Below, one piece after another: positions 11,691-21,628 of a stretch of DNA of 64,000 nucleotides (position 1 is its first letter; every line of letters starts with the position of its first letter). Below the pieces are notes generated by a model. That model was not told the origin of the DNA. It did not search any database and was given only the letters and a program-made list of their open reading frames with translations. The DNA lies in NCBI GenBank assembly GCA_030686995.1, contig CM060704.1, positions 171,489,718 to 171,553,717 on the forward strand, read 5' to 3'. Position numbers and translations under genes: made by a program. Source of the stretch: Artemisia argyi (taxonomy: Eukaryota > Streptophyta > Magnoliopsida > Asterales > Asteraceae).

Positions 11691-12737
11691 TCCAGAAAAA
11701 GTTGGATCTAGTTTAAGATCAAGGCAGACAACAGTAAATCAGAATAGACAAAATAAATATGATTGATAAGAAAACTTTTTTTGTTTATTTGCTAGAGGCA
11801 TATATGTCATTTCCAACCATTATGGGGGTCAATTTCAGTAAATATATGTACATTTGCACACTCCATTATACACCCCGTTAATACAGTATGTGTACACAGT
11901 ACAACAGGTTAATGCGTAAGTTTGAGTGTGCCAATAAAAAAATTGAGTATGCAAATCATTTCCCATACCAATACCATTATACATATCATCTGTTAAATCA
12001 TAGATTTCGAGCTTTTGGTCGGCTAATTCACAGAGTAAAGTCTGAGCTCACTATCACATAAACTTGATCCTGGTAAAACTCATCTTTTCAAAAAGGGAGG
12101 TGATTTGCACGCTCACACAATTGATTGACACACTCAAATTATGAATGTTTTTGACATTTATACCCTTATAGGGTGAAAATAGGTAAAAATGATATGAGGA
12201 TATAAATGTCAAGACACTCATAATTTGAGTGTGCCAATCAATTATGGAAGTGATAAATCACTTCCCTTTCAAAAAGGATGGCAGGGTTGTTCGCATCACA
12301 CATGATTCGAACTTGACTTTAATAATGATGACAGGCACAAGTTTTTGTCAACTAAGCCACCCCTTTGTAAAAACCGAAAAGAATGAGCCCAAATCAAGAT
12401 TACCGGCTTCGACAACATTCAAATAAACATATACTAAAAAGACCGTCTTTATTCAAGTCTATTTTTACCAATCACAAGGGTAACATAATCAGTTCCCTCA
12501 ACCTACCGTTCCACTGAAGAAATGTTATCAGCCTCGGTACAAAACTAAAAAGTTCAAAGGCTAACAAAATGTTTTTAAACAAAGATACTCAAGTTCAATA
12601 AGATGCATATGGTACACATATCAACAAAGAGATTCAAGCACCTATATTCCAGTTTCACAATAAACTTCTTATCATACCTGTGTGTCCCGGGCTTGTGTGT
12701 TTGCTTAAAGATCCATAGTTAGGGGGTCAAGCTTGTA
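11691..12737. other. 3' flank of MUG-A
   Basis: Conserved with 24104-25140 and 40366-41392. It probably holds the 3' UTR and downstream sequence of MUG. It contains the 9-bp-TSD MITE at 12095-12266. No coding region is seen. Confidence 0.6.
12095..12266. mobile_element. Hairpin MITE with 9-bp target duplication (MULE type)
   Basis: Starts gggaggtgattt and ends aaatcacttccc. Long inner arms pair attgattgacacactcaaat with its complement near 12225-12243. It is flanked by tttcaaaaa on both sides (12086-12094 and 12267-12275). A 9-bp duplication is the mark of Mutator-like elements. Orthologous copies lie in units B and D. Confidence 0.85.
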
Positions 12738-15578
12738 TTAGTTGACAAAAGTCAACTCACCAGCTTGTTGCGCCTGGTAGAAGTTGCAAGATTTCTTGTT
12801 GTGACCCGTTTGCTTGCACTTTGTGCATGTTACCGTTCTCTTTGTTGTTTCGACCTCCTTTTCTTCCCACTCTATGTTCTCCTTTACAACGGCTGGTTTT
12901 ACAGGTATGGGAGGAAGAACGAGCACATTTGGATCATTATCTGTTTCGGAAATCTTACCTTTTACACCATCATCTTTCTCAACCTCCATCTTTTCGTTCT
13001 CAACTTTCGCAGCTTCATTTTCACTCCCTACTTTCATGGATTCTTCCTTTTCACCCCCTGCTTCATCTATCTCGATATCTATATGTTCATCTTCAGCTTC
13101 GGTCTTCTCAAAATCTTCTTTTTCAGCATAGTCGTTGTTGCCATTTGTCTTTCCTTCATTTCCGTCACCTGCATTCTTCATCTCTATCTTTTCACCATTT
13201 TCTTCTTCAACCTGGATCTTTTCGCCACCTTCTTCATTCTCACCCACTGTTTCTAAAGCTTGTCCCTTTTCAACCTCTGGCTTTCTGACCTCGAACTTTT
13301 CACCTTCTTCCATTTCAATGGGTACTTGGTTTATGGACTCTAAGTAGGTTAAACGATAAACACCAACAGTGAAGTAGTTTGCGCAGTATTCATACGGGTT
13401 TCTACCAATCAATGCAAAAACAGCAAGAGAGTGGCGGCACGGTAGACCAGTTTCTTTCCACCCTAAGCAAGTACAACTCCAATCACCAATATTCACAACA
13501 TGGGTCGACTCCTCGCGAACCTCATATAGGGTATCAGAAGAGATCAAAACTTTCAAACCACACGATCTGAGGCTATCTTCTTGCAGTTGTTTCTCCTTTG
13601 AAGGAGTAAGGTAGGTTGACCACATACATGCATTCAACTTAGCATCATCTATGGCATCAATCATGGTATGTATTAAAGCGTCTATTTTTTGAAAAATAGA
13701 CGACTCCTGATAATCCTCCATTAAATTAGCAAGTGATCCACCGACATCATCTGTGATGTGGTTATACCGCTCGCCCTTGAAAGATGAAGTCGCCCAATGT
13801 TGAGGTTCAATTTGCATCACCCAGTCATAAGCCAGTGACGATATCAGCTTAATCTGCTCTATCGACTTTCTAAATCCAACAAGATGAACAGCGTGTGCTG
13901 CAGCCAAGAAATATTTCCCGCCCCCATGAAACCGAACCTTCACATTTCTATTAAAACTCTCTAAAAGATGGTAAATTGAATAACCGACATGAGCATCTTG
14001 AAAAACCTCAAAAACAGACATCTTCAAATTCTTTTCCATATCAAAGACAAAAGTCATGGGTTGCGAGTACAAGATTGCAGCTTTTAACTGTTCCAAGAAC
14101 CAACGCCAATTGTTGTCATCCTCAACGTCTACTATAGCAAATGCAACTGGGAAAAAATCATCGTTTCCATCAATAGCGTTAGCTGTCAATAAAACTTCCC
14201 CATACATGGACCTCAGAGAAGTAGCTTCAAGGAAAAGAAGGGGGCGACAACTGTTTTGGAATCCATATAATGATGCGTAGAAAGACACAAATAGAGCTTT
14301 AAATCTTTTGTTCTCGCCAACAACGAGTTTAGAAATGCTGCCGGGATTTGTTTCAATAATCTTGTCGCAAAACCATGGTAACAGATTATACGACTCTTTA
14401 TCTGATCCTAAACGTTCATCTCTGACAACCATAGTTCCATGGTTCGAATCGACCCCCGGGTCCTTTAAAAGTTGATTAGCAATTTCCTTTGGTTTCAAAT
14501 GTGGTGATTCTTGCAGCTTCTCATTTAAGGTAATTACCAACGAATTCACTCTTGATTCCAAATCACATGTATGTACATTATTCATCGTCTTTATCTTAAA
14601 AGACGCTGTAGTCGGGTCCCAAACGGCGTTAAACTTCCAAGAACAACCTTCACCAGTACATACACCATTAGCACGATTTGTATAATTTTTCTCGAGTTCA
14701 TATTCAAAGCCATTTGCCATAGCATATCTCTGTAACGCTTCACGAAACTCGTATATATTTGAGAACTCCTGACCAACACCAGAAATGGCTGATTTCCACA
14801 CAGATACTACAGTCTCAACTGACGCGTCATCATCAATAATGGCAAGAGCAGAGGGCCTCACAAACTCATCAATTACTTGATCACTCCTGTCAACTTTAGT
14901 AGGTCGTAGGCCGCATGTTCTTTTTCTACCTGATTTGGCCCCCGGGTCCTTTAAAAGTTGATTAGCAATTTCCTTTGGTTTCAAATGTGGTGATTCTTGC
15001 AGCATCTCATTTAAGGTAATTACCAACGAATTCACTCTTGATTCCAAATCACATGTATGTACATTATTCATCTTCTTTATCTTAAAAGACGCTGTAGTCG
15101 GGTCCCAAATGGTGTTAAACTTCCAAGAACAACCTTCACCAGTACATACACCATTAGCACAATTTCTATAATTTTTCTCGAGTTTATATTCAAAGCCATT
15201 TGCAATAGCATATCTCTGTAACGCTTCACGAAACTCGTATTTACTTGAGAACTCTTGCCCAACACCAGAAATGGCTGATTTCCACACAGATACTACAGTC
15301 TCAACTGACGCGTCATCATCAATAATGGCAAAAGCAAAGGGCCCCACAAGCTCAACAATTTCTTGATCACTGCTGTCAGCTTTAGTAGGTCGTGGGCGGT
15401 GTGCTCTTTTTCTACCTGATTTGGCCTTCTTCCGTTTTGAAGATCGAATAGGCACATAGTCAGGGCTACAGTCAGAATTCACAGCAGCGGTATCGCTTTG
15501 CCTGTAGGTATCATCAATTTGTCTGATAAGTATGTTTGGCACTTCAAATATAACTACAGGTGGCAATTTCAAACCCAT
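12738..15578 (-). CDS. MUSTANG-like domesticated Mutator transposase, copy A, lacking PB1 exon
   Basis: Open frame of 946 codons. Order: basic region (about 45-65), a MuDR-type DNA-binding domain twice (about 105-176 and 267-338, each with CTGEGCSWKF and HTC), degenerate MULE core (RPLLFLEATS, IDGNDDFFPVAFAIVD), SWIM zinc finger CTCLGWKETGLPCRH, Glu/Lys-rich tail and a CCHC knuckle CTKCKQTGHNKKSC. MUSTANG proteins are host regulators derived from transposase. Comparison with copy D shows that the true exon starts at 15501 (acceptor TACAG|GCAAAG), so the first 26 residues from MGLKLPP are former intron. No PB1 exon or promoter lies upstream; TRB-B does. Relative to D it also lost a Lys/Ser-rich linker and five codons near HGGGKYFL. 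It differs from copy B at only a handful of residues. It is either a recent pseudogene without its own promoter or a gene driven from elsewhere. Confidence 0.85.
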   Translation of the reverse strand: MGLKLPPVVIFEVPNILIRQIDDTYRQSDTAAVNSDCSPDYVPIRSSKRKKAKSGRKRAHRPRPTKADSSDQEIVELVGPFAFAIIDDDASVETVVSVWKSAISGVGQEFSSKYEFREALQRYAIANGFEYKLEKNYRNCANGVCTGEGCSWKFNTIWDPTTASFKIKKMNNVHTCDLESRVNSLVITLNEMLQESPHLKPKEIANQLLKDPGAKSGRKRTCGLRPTKVDRSDQVIDEFVRPSALAIIDDDASVETVVSVWKSAISGVGQEFSNIYEFREALQRYAMANGFEYELEKNYTNRANGVCTGEGCSWKFNAVWDPTTASFKIKTMNNVHTCDLESRVNSLVITLNEKLQESPHLKPKEIANQLLKDPGVDSNHGTMVVRDERLGSDKESYNLLPWFCDKIIETNPGSISKLVVGENKRFKALFVSFYASLYGFQNSCRPLLFLEATSLRSMYGEVLLTANAIDGNDDFFPVAFAIVDVEDDNNWRWFLEQLKAAILYSQPMTFVFDMEKNLKMSVFEVFQDAHVGYSIYHLLESFNRNVKVRFHGGGKYFLAAAHAVHLVGFRKSIEQIKLISSLAYDWVMQIEPQHWATSSFKGERYNHITDDVGGSLANLMEDYQESSIFQKIDALIHTMIDAIDDAKLNACMWSTYLTPSKEKQLQEDSLRSCGLKVLISSDTLYEVREESTHVVNIGDWSCTCLGWKETGLPCRHSLAVFALIGRNPYEYCANYFTVGVYRLTYLESINQVPIEMEEGEKFEVRKPEVEKGQALETVGENEEGGEKIQVEEENGEKIEMKNAGDGNEGKTNGNNDYAEKEDFEKTEAEDEHIDIEIDEAGGEKEESMKVGSENEAAKVENEKMEVEKDDGVKGKISETDNDPNVLVLPPIPVKPAVVKENIEWEEKEVETTKRTVTCTKCKQTGHNKKSCNFYQAQQAGELTFVN
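14454..15425 (-). repeat. 486-bp direct repeat doubling the MuDR DNA-binding domain
   Basis: Two 162-codon copies (15425-14940 and 14939-14454), each running from AKSGRKR to LLKDPG. Copy D has one. The same duplication exists in MUG-B at 27828-27343 and 27342-26857, so it predates the A/B split. Confidence 0.95.
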
Positions 15579-16979
15579 TTACTAATTAATAAGCTGATTC
15601 GTGTTATCCCCAACAGGTCAACCACGAAATAAAAATTTTAGAAAGTAAATGGGTAGAATGGGGCAAAAGTCGCCCACAGTGTAGATCCAGGGTGTTTGAC
15701 TACGTTTTCGGTTTAGATCATGGTTATTTGTTGTGTTTGGTCCGAATCCGTCATCTATACATCTCTTTCTTGGTATGTTAATGAAATAGCCTAACCTCAC
15801 CTTATTATCATTTTATCTTCCATTAAAAACAAGAAAACGAATCTTTGAAAAGGGTTTCTATAACTTTCGATTCACACAAGTCTTTGTGTGAATCGAATCT
15901 CACCAAAAACGTGTTCAAAACAAAAGGTATCATCATCTTGGTGGTGTTTTCAGGCTAAAAATCAAAAAGGCTGTCGAGTGCTTATTTTTAAGCACTCAAC
16001 AAATGCTCATTTCCAACTTATTATTTTTGTTGCTTTTGTTTTGGTCTCGGATACAAACGGATAAGCCCAAAGGCTTTAGGCCGAAGCCCATGTGGCTCGG
16101 ATTTGAATTTTTTTAGTTGTTTTCACCCGTTTAAGGTTTGAGCCGAGACCATTTTGGTCTCGGTAGTGCTTGGATTTGCTTGTTCACTTTATGTTGGCTT
16201 ATTTTTGGACACAAGCTTATGTCTTAGGCATATTTCTACATATCACAACTTATTTGACTTATTAATAAGCTTTTACGCTTATTTGGGACATTATTGTTTT
16301 CGATGTTAACACGACCCGGGGAAGTTCTATTTATGTGACTTGTGGCTTATTCGATTCACTAATAAGCTATTTGAGCTTATTTGATTGTTAGTTGTGTCAA
16401 TGAGAAAATGACCCAAAGGGGTGTTCATTTTGACTTTTAGTTCGAGAGGGAAAAGCCACCCGTAAGGGTGTGTTTGGTTTCGATTAAAACAAAAGAAAAC
16501 ATATGTTATGTATTGACTTTTGACAAAATAAGAAAACGTGAAGGGTTGTTTGTTTCGGACTTATATTAATCGGCTCATTATTTTCGGCTTATGTTGTGGC
16601 TCATTTTCGATGTAGTGTTACAGTTATTGCTTATTTGGTTTTGGTTTTAGGATACGGGTCGGTTTGGAGTTAATAAGCCCAACCGATGTGGTTTTTGGAC
16701 TTATTGGGTTGACGAGCCCAATAAGGACCCGATAAAGTTTATCAGCTCATAACTTATTCAACTTACTTACTACTTGTTTTTTGACAGCTTATAGGTCTCG
16801 GCGCGGGTTAAATAAGCTAACGAAGGGTTTATTGGTCTTATTGGGTTGACGAGCCCAATAAGCCGTCCGACTAACTTATTAAGCTTTTAGCTTGATTTTG
16901 ACACTTATTGGACTATTGATACTTATATTGACTTGATTTGGGAGTTTCGGTTATATTGACTTTGTTCTGTAATAATTAC
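15579..16979. other. Unit A/B junction and TRB-B downstream flank
   Basis: 15579-15684 is the end of MUG intron 2 (matches 44306-44411). From 15685 the sequence is the TRB intron-3 side of unit B. A hairpin, cacaagtctttgtg within gattcac/gtgaatc, lies at about 15870-15895. No exon was recognised. Confidence 0.75.
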
Positions 16980-17897
16980 CTCAATGAAACTAACAATAGC
17001 ACTGGTGTCCGATCCATTTGGATCCTTCAGGGTTGACAATGCTTCGTAGATCATTGCATTGTACCTGAATAACGATGCAAGAATCTTTAATACTTCCAAA
17101 AATTGAGGTCGATCACGTTAAGCATGCGTAAACCAAACATGTAATTATATGAAACTCCTCCTCAAGAAGAGCGCAAATAAGATGGTATTTCCATTTTCCA
17201 CATGGCCTAATTTAGTTCACCAGTAACAATAAAGATATTTAGATAGCAAAAGAGATGTGTAACATACTTTGAAGTGGCCTTCCCATCTAGCAAGCATTTT
17301 GAAGAATCTTCCATGATAACATCAGTAGGAACTGGATCAGCTGGAACAATTGCGACTGACGATGAACCAGGAACCTGAGAAATGGGCATAGGGGTAGCAG
17401 GAGAATCTGCACCTTTTGGTTTTGGCGTTCGTGCCTTTTCCCTTGGACCTTGGCCATTTGCACCGACACTCATATTCCTCCATTTATCCTACAAGTAGAT
17501 AACATGATCGCACAATTAATAAAGATGATATATGTGTATGAAATCATGTTCATCGTACTTTTAATTTGGTAGCCTATAAAAGTAACTGCTATCATTCGGA
17601 ATAAGTAAAGGTCATGACCCCAAATAAGTTATGCCAATCAATGATTTGCATTGGTACATAGAAAGCAAAAAATTAATGCAGAACGCACTTTCGACTTAAC
17701 TTGTACATCAGCAACACAAACAATTTACTATCATATTAAACGTTTATGAAATCATATTCATCGTACTCTTTCATTCGTAGCCTAGAAAGTAAAGTAACTA
17801 GGTAAACATATATCGTACTTATCTCTATTAATGATTCACGCTGGCACTGAAAAGCAACAAAGGTAGCAAAATAAGCGAGAAAAATTGAGTTTATAAA

Positions 17898-18405
17898 GGG
17901 GGTGTTTGTTTAAGCTTATATGTGGGCTTATGAGCTTATTTGATTTCGGTTATAAGTCATAAACCTCAATTTTTTGGCTTATTTTTAGACTTTTGGGTTT
18001 ATATAAGTTTATCTATATCTATACTACTATATAATGTATTTGGGACTATTCTATAATTAGAAAGGCTTAAAAATTCAGACTTTTACTTACTAAGTATGGA
18101 AACAAACACCCCCAACAATTTATAACCACCTCAACAACCACCCCCAACAATTTATAACCACCCCAACAACCACCCCAACAACCATTTTCCACCACCCCAC
18201 CTCCCTCCTCTTCACCCCCAACAATCCGCCCCCGCATCGCGCGGGCCCTTTCTAGTCATATCATAATACACTTACACAATCCCATAAGTCTCAAAATAAA
18301 GCAGAGAATTGGGGCTTATGAAATACAAAGCGAAATCAAATAAGCTCACGTAAGCCAATATATAAGCTTAAACACCCCCCCCCCCCCCCCCCCCCCCCCC
18401 ACCCA
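17898..18405. mobile_element. Palindromic MITE with poly(C) end, interrupted by a Helitron
   Basis: Same element as 2171-2426 in unit A, split at 18011/18256 by the Helitron. It ends in a C run at about 18375-18400. TRB-B intron 1. Confidence 0.65.
18012..18255 (+). mobile_element. Short non-autonomous Helitron
   Basis: Starts TCTATATCTATACTAC and ends CTAG, with a GC-rich palindrome (ccgcatcgcgcggg) just before the 3' end. It is inserted between A and T with no target duplication. Unit A at about 2285-2300 (gtttatcatatcat) shows the exact empty site. Rich in ccaccccaacaa repeats. The same insertion is in unit D. Confidence 0.9.
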
Positions 18406-18716
18406 CCTAAGATTTTTATTTATTTATTTATTATTATTATTATTTTGGCTATATGGTTTCGGCTTATTTTTCATAAGCTTGAATTTTCCAGCTATTATAT
18501 AGAGATTTTGGGGCTTATTTGTAGGTCTGAAAATAAGGGAGAAAATTTGAGTTTATGAAAAATAAGGCGAAATCAAATAAGCTGAAAACCCCACAAATAA
18601 GCCGAAACAAACACCCGTAAACCTACAATATCAAACACCTTATAATCAAATTACACCTAATCAATCAACAGAAAAAATCAACACAAACTAATCATAAGCT
18701 CATTTGAGTTTATGGG

Positions 18717-18955
18717 GTGTTTGTTTTAGCTTATTTGTGGGCTTATGTTCGCTTATTTGATTTCGTCTACTTTTCAAAAGCTCAAAATTTTCTGGCTTAT
18801 TTTAAGACCAATGGGCTTTTATAAGCTTACAACTGATAGTAAGCTTGTATAAGCCCAAAAATCTCTAAATAAGCCGGAAAATTTGAACTTATGAAAAATA
18901 AGGCGAAATCCAACAAGCTATCATAAGCCCACAAATAAGCCGAAACAAACACCCC
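18717..18955. mobile_element. Palindromic MITE, second type
   Basis: Ends ggggtgtttgttttagctta and ccgaaacaaacacccc, with a near-perfect internal palindrome centred on aagcttacaactgatagtaagctt. Orthologous copies lie at 31725-31967 and 35358-35583, and a truncated one in unit A. Confidence 0.65.
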
Positions 18956-19244
18956 CTAAACCTACAAGTAATCAACATATATAAAACGTGAAAATATATA
19001 AATATACTTTGAGATCGATATTTGATCTGAAATAGAAATGAGGATGAAATTCAGGATCATGTTGAATATCCTTCCATTTTCCGGTGCCGTGTTTTGCAAC
19101 TCCGGCTCGTAATGCATCTTCTTCCTCCTCCGTCCATTTTTGCTTACTCCTCATTTTAGTGTGTGTTTTTAGTAAGAGGGTAGATTAGGGATTTTGGTAT
19201 TTGTTGTGTTTCTATTTTCACTTCTTTTTCCTAGTGTTCTTGAC

Positions 19245-19493
19245 TAGGGTCAGCAAAACGGAACGAACTGAATAAAAAAACGGGCCTGAACCGGATTGAA
19301 CATTTTGGTCCAGTCTTCGGTTCACACTTTACCTCATGTTCGTTCTTTGGCTTGGTCCGGTCTTACGTAGAACCAACCATTTTGCCTTCTCGGACCGGGC
19401 CTAACACATTCGGTCCGATCCTCGGTCCGTGGTTTTGGGCTAAATTGGTCTCAGTCTCGGTCCGATCCGGGTTTGACCCGATGCTCATCCCTA
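19245..19493. mobile_element. hAT element, first of a tandem pair
   Basis: Terminal tagggtcagc/gctcatcccta with ttcttgac flanks (19237-19244 and 19494-19501). Interior rich in cggtccggtc words. Confidence 0.85.
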
Positions 19494-19501
19494 TTCTTGA
19501 C

Positions 19502-19784
19502 TAGGGTGAGCAAAACAAACCGCGGACTGAACCGAATCGAGAAACGGGCCTGAACCGTACTCAACCTATTTCGGTCTGGTCTTCGGTTCACTCTTTACCT
19601 CATGTTCGGTCTTTGGCCCGGTCCGGTCTTACGTACAACCGACCATTTGGCTTTCTCGGACCGGACCGGGCCTACCACATTCGGTCCGGTCCTCGGTCCG
19701 TGGTTTTAGTCGATCTCGGTCTCGGTCTCGGTCCGGTCAGGGTTTTTTCGGTTTGGTCCGGGTTTGACCTGATGCTCACCCCTA
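19502..19784. mobile_element. hAT element, second of a tandem pair
   Basis: Terminal tagggtgagc/gctcaccccta with ttcttgac flanks (19494-19501 and 19785-19792). The middle TSD is shared with the first element, giving TSD-hAT-TSD-hAT-TSD. Confidence 0.85.
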
Positions 19785-19792
19785 TTCTTGAC

Positions 19793-20230
19793 TACAGTAT
19801 TATTTAAAGCACAAGGTGTTATTAGTGTCGTTGGGTTGGTGTTATAGAAAAAACGGTGATACTTTAGCAACTTTTTTCAAGACACCAAAATTGATCAAAA
19901 TACCAAAACACCCCTTTATCTCATATCAAGTGGTGTTGTTGTACAAAAAGTGTCATCGTGGTAAAATAAATAAATAAATAAATAAATAAATTACGGGATC
20001 ATTTGGGCTAGTTGTGAGGGTGCAGAACAAGAAACGCGAACAACGTTGTGCATGTGGCGTCGTCTGGGGCGTTAAACAGGAAAGCGCCAGCGAAAATGCT
20101 GGAGTACCCACTGCTCTTACACTTTGTTCTATAGTCTCATTTATTGAAGAAACTAAAGAAAATGAATTGAGCAAAAAATATTGTGTTTCCAATATCAGTT
20201 AAGGAAAATGATTGAAAAAAGTGATTTGAT
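19793..20230. other. Array backbone, non-coding
   Basis: Equivalent to 4082-4520 and 36571-37220. It contains an (aaat)n run near 19973-19993. No conserved frame. Confidence 0.55.
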
Positions 20231-21345
20231 AAAATTAATAATTTATCAGGTCCCAACTTGAGACCAGTAAAAATTTGGATCCCAATCGATAAAGTTAATA
20301 ATTACTAAAAAATGTCATACATGTATATAAAGGCCATACGTAATTGAAACTTGTACAAATTCAATACATAATTAGAACTTGTCCCAACGAAACTAACTTT
20401 TTACTTATTCAAAAACAATGAGCTTGACAATCTATACTACCTATAAAGCAAAAATGGTCAAAGTGGAAAAGTGAAAAGTCAAGGAATGTGAAATGTTGAA
20501 AAAATTTATTAAAGGAAATTATGAAATGTAATTAATACTCTTATTAAAACACCCCATTACTTAAAAGTACAATGATTTATACACATTGTACAACCAATTA
20601 AAACAATTAATACAAATCACAAACCGGGTTGACCCGGGACGCTTCAAACCTGACGGGTTGAACCGGTTTAATTTGACCCGTTTTCGACCTAACCTAGCAA
20701 GCTGACCCGGTTTAAATCGACCAAATTTTCGACCGGAACGGTTCAACCGGTTGAACCACCCTGGTTGAACCGGGTTTCAAAACATTATGTTTAATTCCCA
20801 AATCTTCAAACTTTTATTATTTTTCATTTATAACCAATTAATACAAATTACAAATCGGGTTGACCCGGGACGCTTCAAACCCGACGGGTTGAACCGGTTT
20901 AATTTGACCCATTTTCGACCCAACTTAGCAAGTTGACCCGGTTTAAATCGACCAATTTTTCGACCGGAACGGTTCAACCGGTTAAACCACCCGGGTTGAA
21001 CCGGGTTTCATAACATTATGTTTAATTCTCAAATCTTCAAACTTTTATTATTTTTCATTTATAACCTATAAACTTTTTTTTATCAATAAACTATATGTCG
21101 CTATAAAATCCCGTTGCTATGCACGGGTACTCGTCTAGTTTCAATTAATTTGTGAATGTATATGCATAAAATATTAATTGAAACTTATTTTTTATTTTTT
21201 TATTTTTCATTTCTAACTAGTATTCTGGATTTGAAACTTTAAAGGTCATAAGTAAAACGTCTTCAAATTAATAAATTATTAATTTATCGACATAATAATA
21301 TCTTGCTAAATTAATAAAAAAATATCATGGTCCGAACATCATTAA
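20231..21345. mobile_element. Unit-B-specific AT-rich insertion carrying a Helitron
   Basis: About 1.1 kb absent from units A and D, where backbone is continuous (tgaaaaaggtgat...aaaatgtttcct). Outer parts have inverted aattaataattta/taaattattaattta words near both ends, suggesting a DNA-transposon derivative of uncertain family. No open frame. Confidence 0.6.
20431..21138 (+). mobile_element. Non-autonomous Helitron with internal 231-bp duplication
   Basis: Starts TCTATACTACC and ends CTCGTCTAG, with a hairpin (cccgttgctatgcacggg) about 8 bases before the 3' end. Inserted between A (20430) and T (21139). Two tandem copies of about 231 bp repeat the gggttgacccgggacgcttc block (starting near 20621 and 20852). 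No Rep/helicase coding sequence. Confidence 0.9.
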
Positions 21346-21576
21346 TAAATGTTTCCTCTTAAAATTAGGTTAAAAATGCTTACTTTCATTTGCTTTACTT
21401 TTTCTTTACTAAAAAACCTTGAGAACTGAACATTAGCATATTGTGATAATGTGATCGCTATTAAATTTAACATGATTTGTTGATTTTTAATTAAAGCTAA
21501 TGATTTATAAATTGTGATTTGGAATTGATAGGATAAATCGCAATTTAGACTTGATACGGATATTTTGCTATGTTAG

Positions 21577-21628
<52 letters not shown>

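Larger units (their letters stand above)
1..15684 (-). repeat. Tandem array unit A (left end outside window)
   Basis: First of four head-to-tail units. It runs from the intron-3 side of a TRB gene, through TRB exons 3 to 1, to the MUG last exon and the end of MUG intron 2. Its right border (15684) is where sequence shared with 44411 and leftward ends and TRB-side sequence begins. Position 1 aligns with 32536 in unit D, so the unit's left border should lie about 170 bp outside the window. About 2.8 kb of backbone present in unit D (about 37570-40365) is missing here and replaced by retrotransposon sequence (4860-11690). Confidence 0.85.
16980..19154 (-). pseudogene. TRB-like gene, copy B, exons 1-3 only
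   Basis: Exons: 19154-19008 ([18 protein letters not shown] to RSNIDLK), 17488-17268 ([14 protein letters not shown] and linker) and 17064-16980 (YNAMIYEALSTLKDPNG to FIE). Splice sites are canonical and phases consistent (147+221+85 nt = 151 codons). The H1/H5 domain is cut after its first third and no coiled-coil exon follows, because the array breakpoint lies downstream. The next usable acceptor on the same strand is that of MUG-A exon (15501); splicing to it would add nine codons and then a stop. The exons themselves are undamaged, so a truncated Myb protein is possible. I class it as a gene fragment. Confidence 0.85.

Noticed and set aside
12765..13347. Plus-strand open frames of 70-163 codons over the MUG-A tail (also at 25168-25750 and 41375-42002)
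   Set aside because: They are antisense shadows of the Glu/Lys-rich coding region; their conservation is explained by the minus-strand protein.
15501..16980. TRB-B/MUG-A in-frame fusion protein
   Set aside because: Splicing TRB exon 3 (phase 0) to the MUG acceptor gives AKRYRCCEF and then a stop, so a fusion carrying the MUG domains is not possible by that route.
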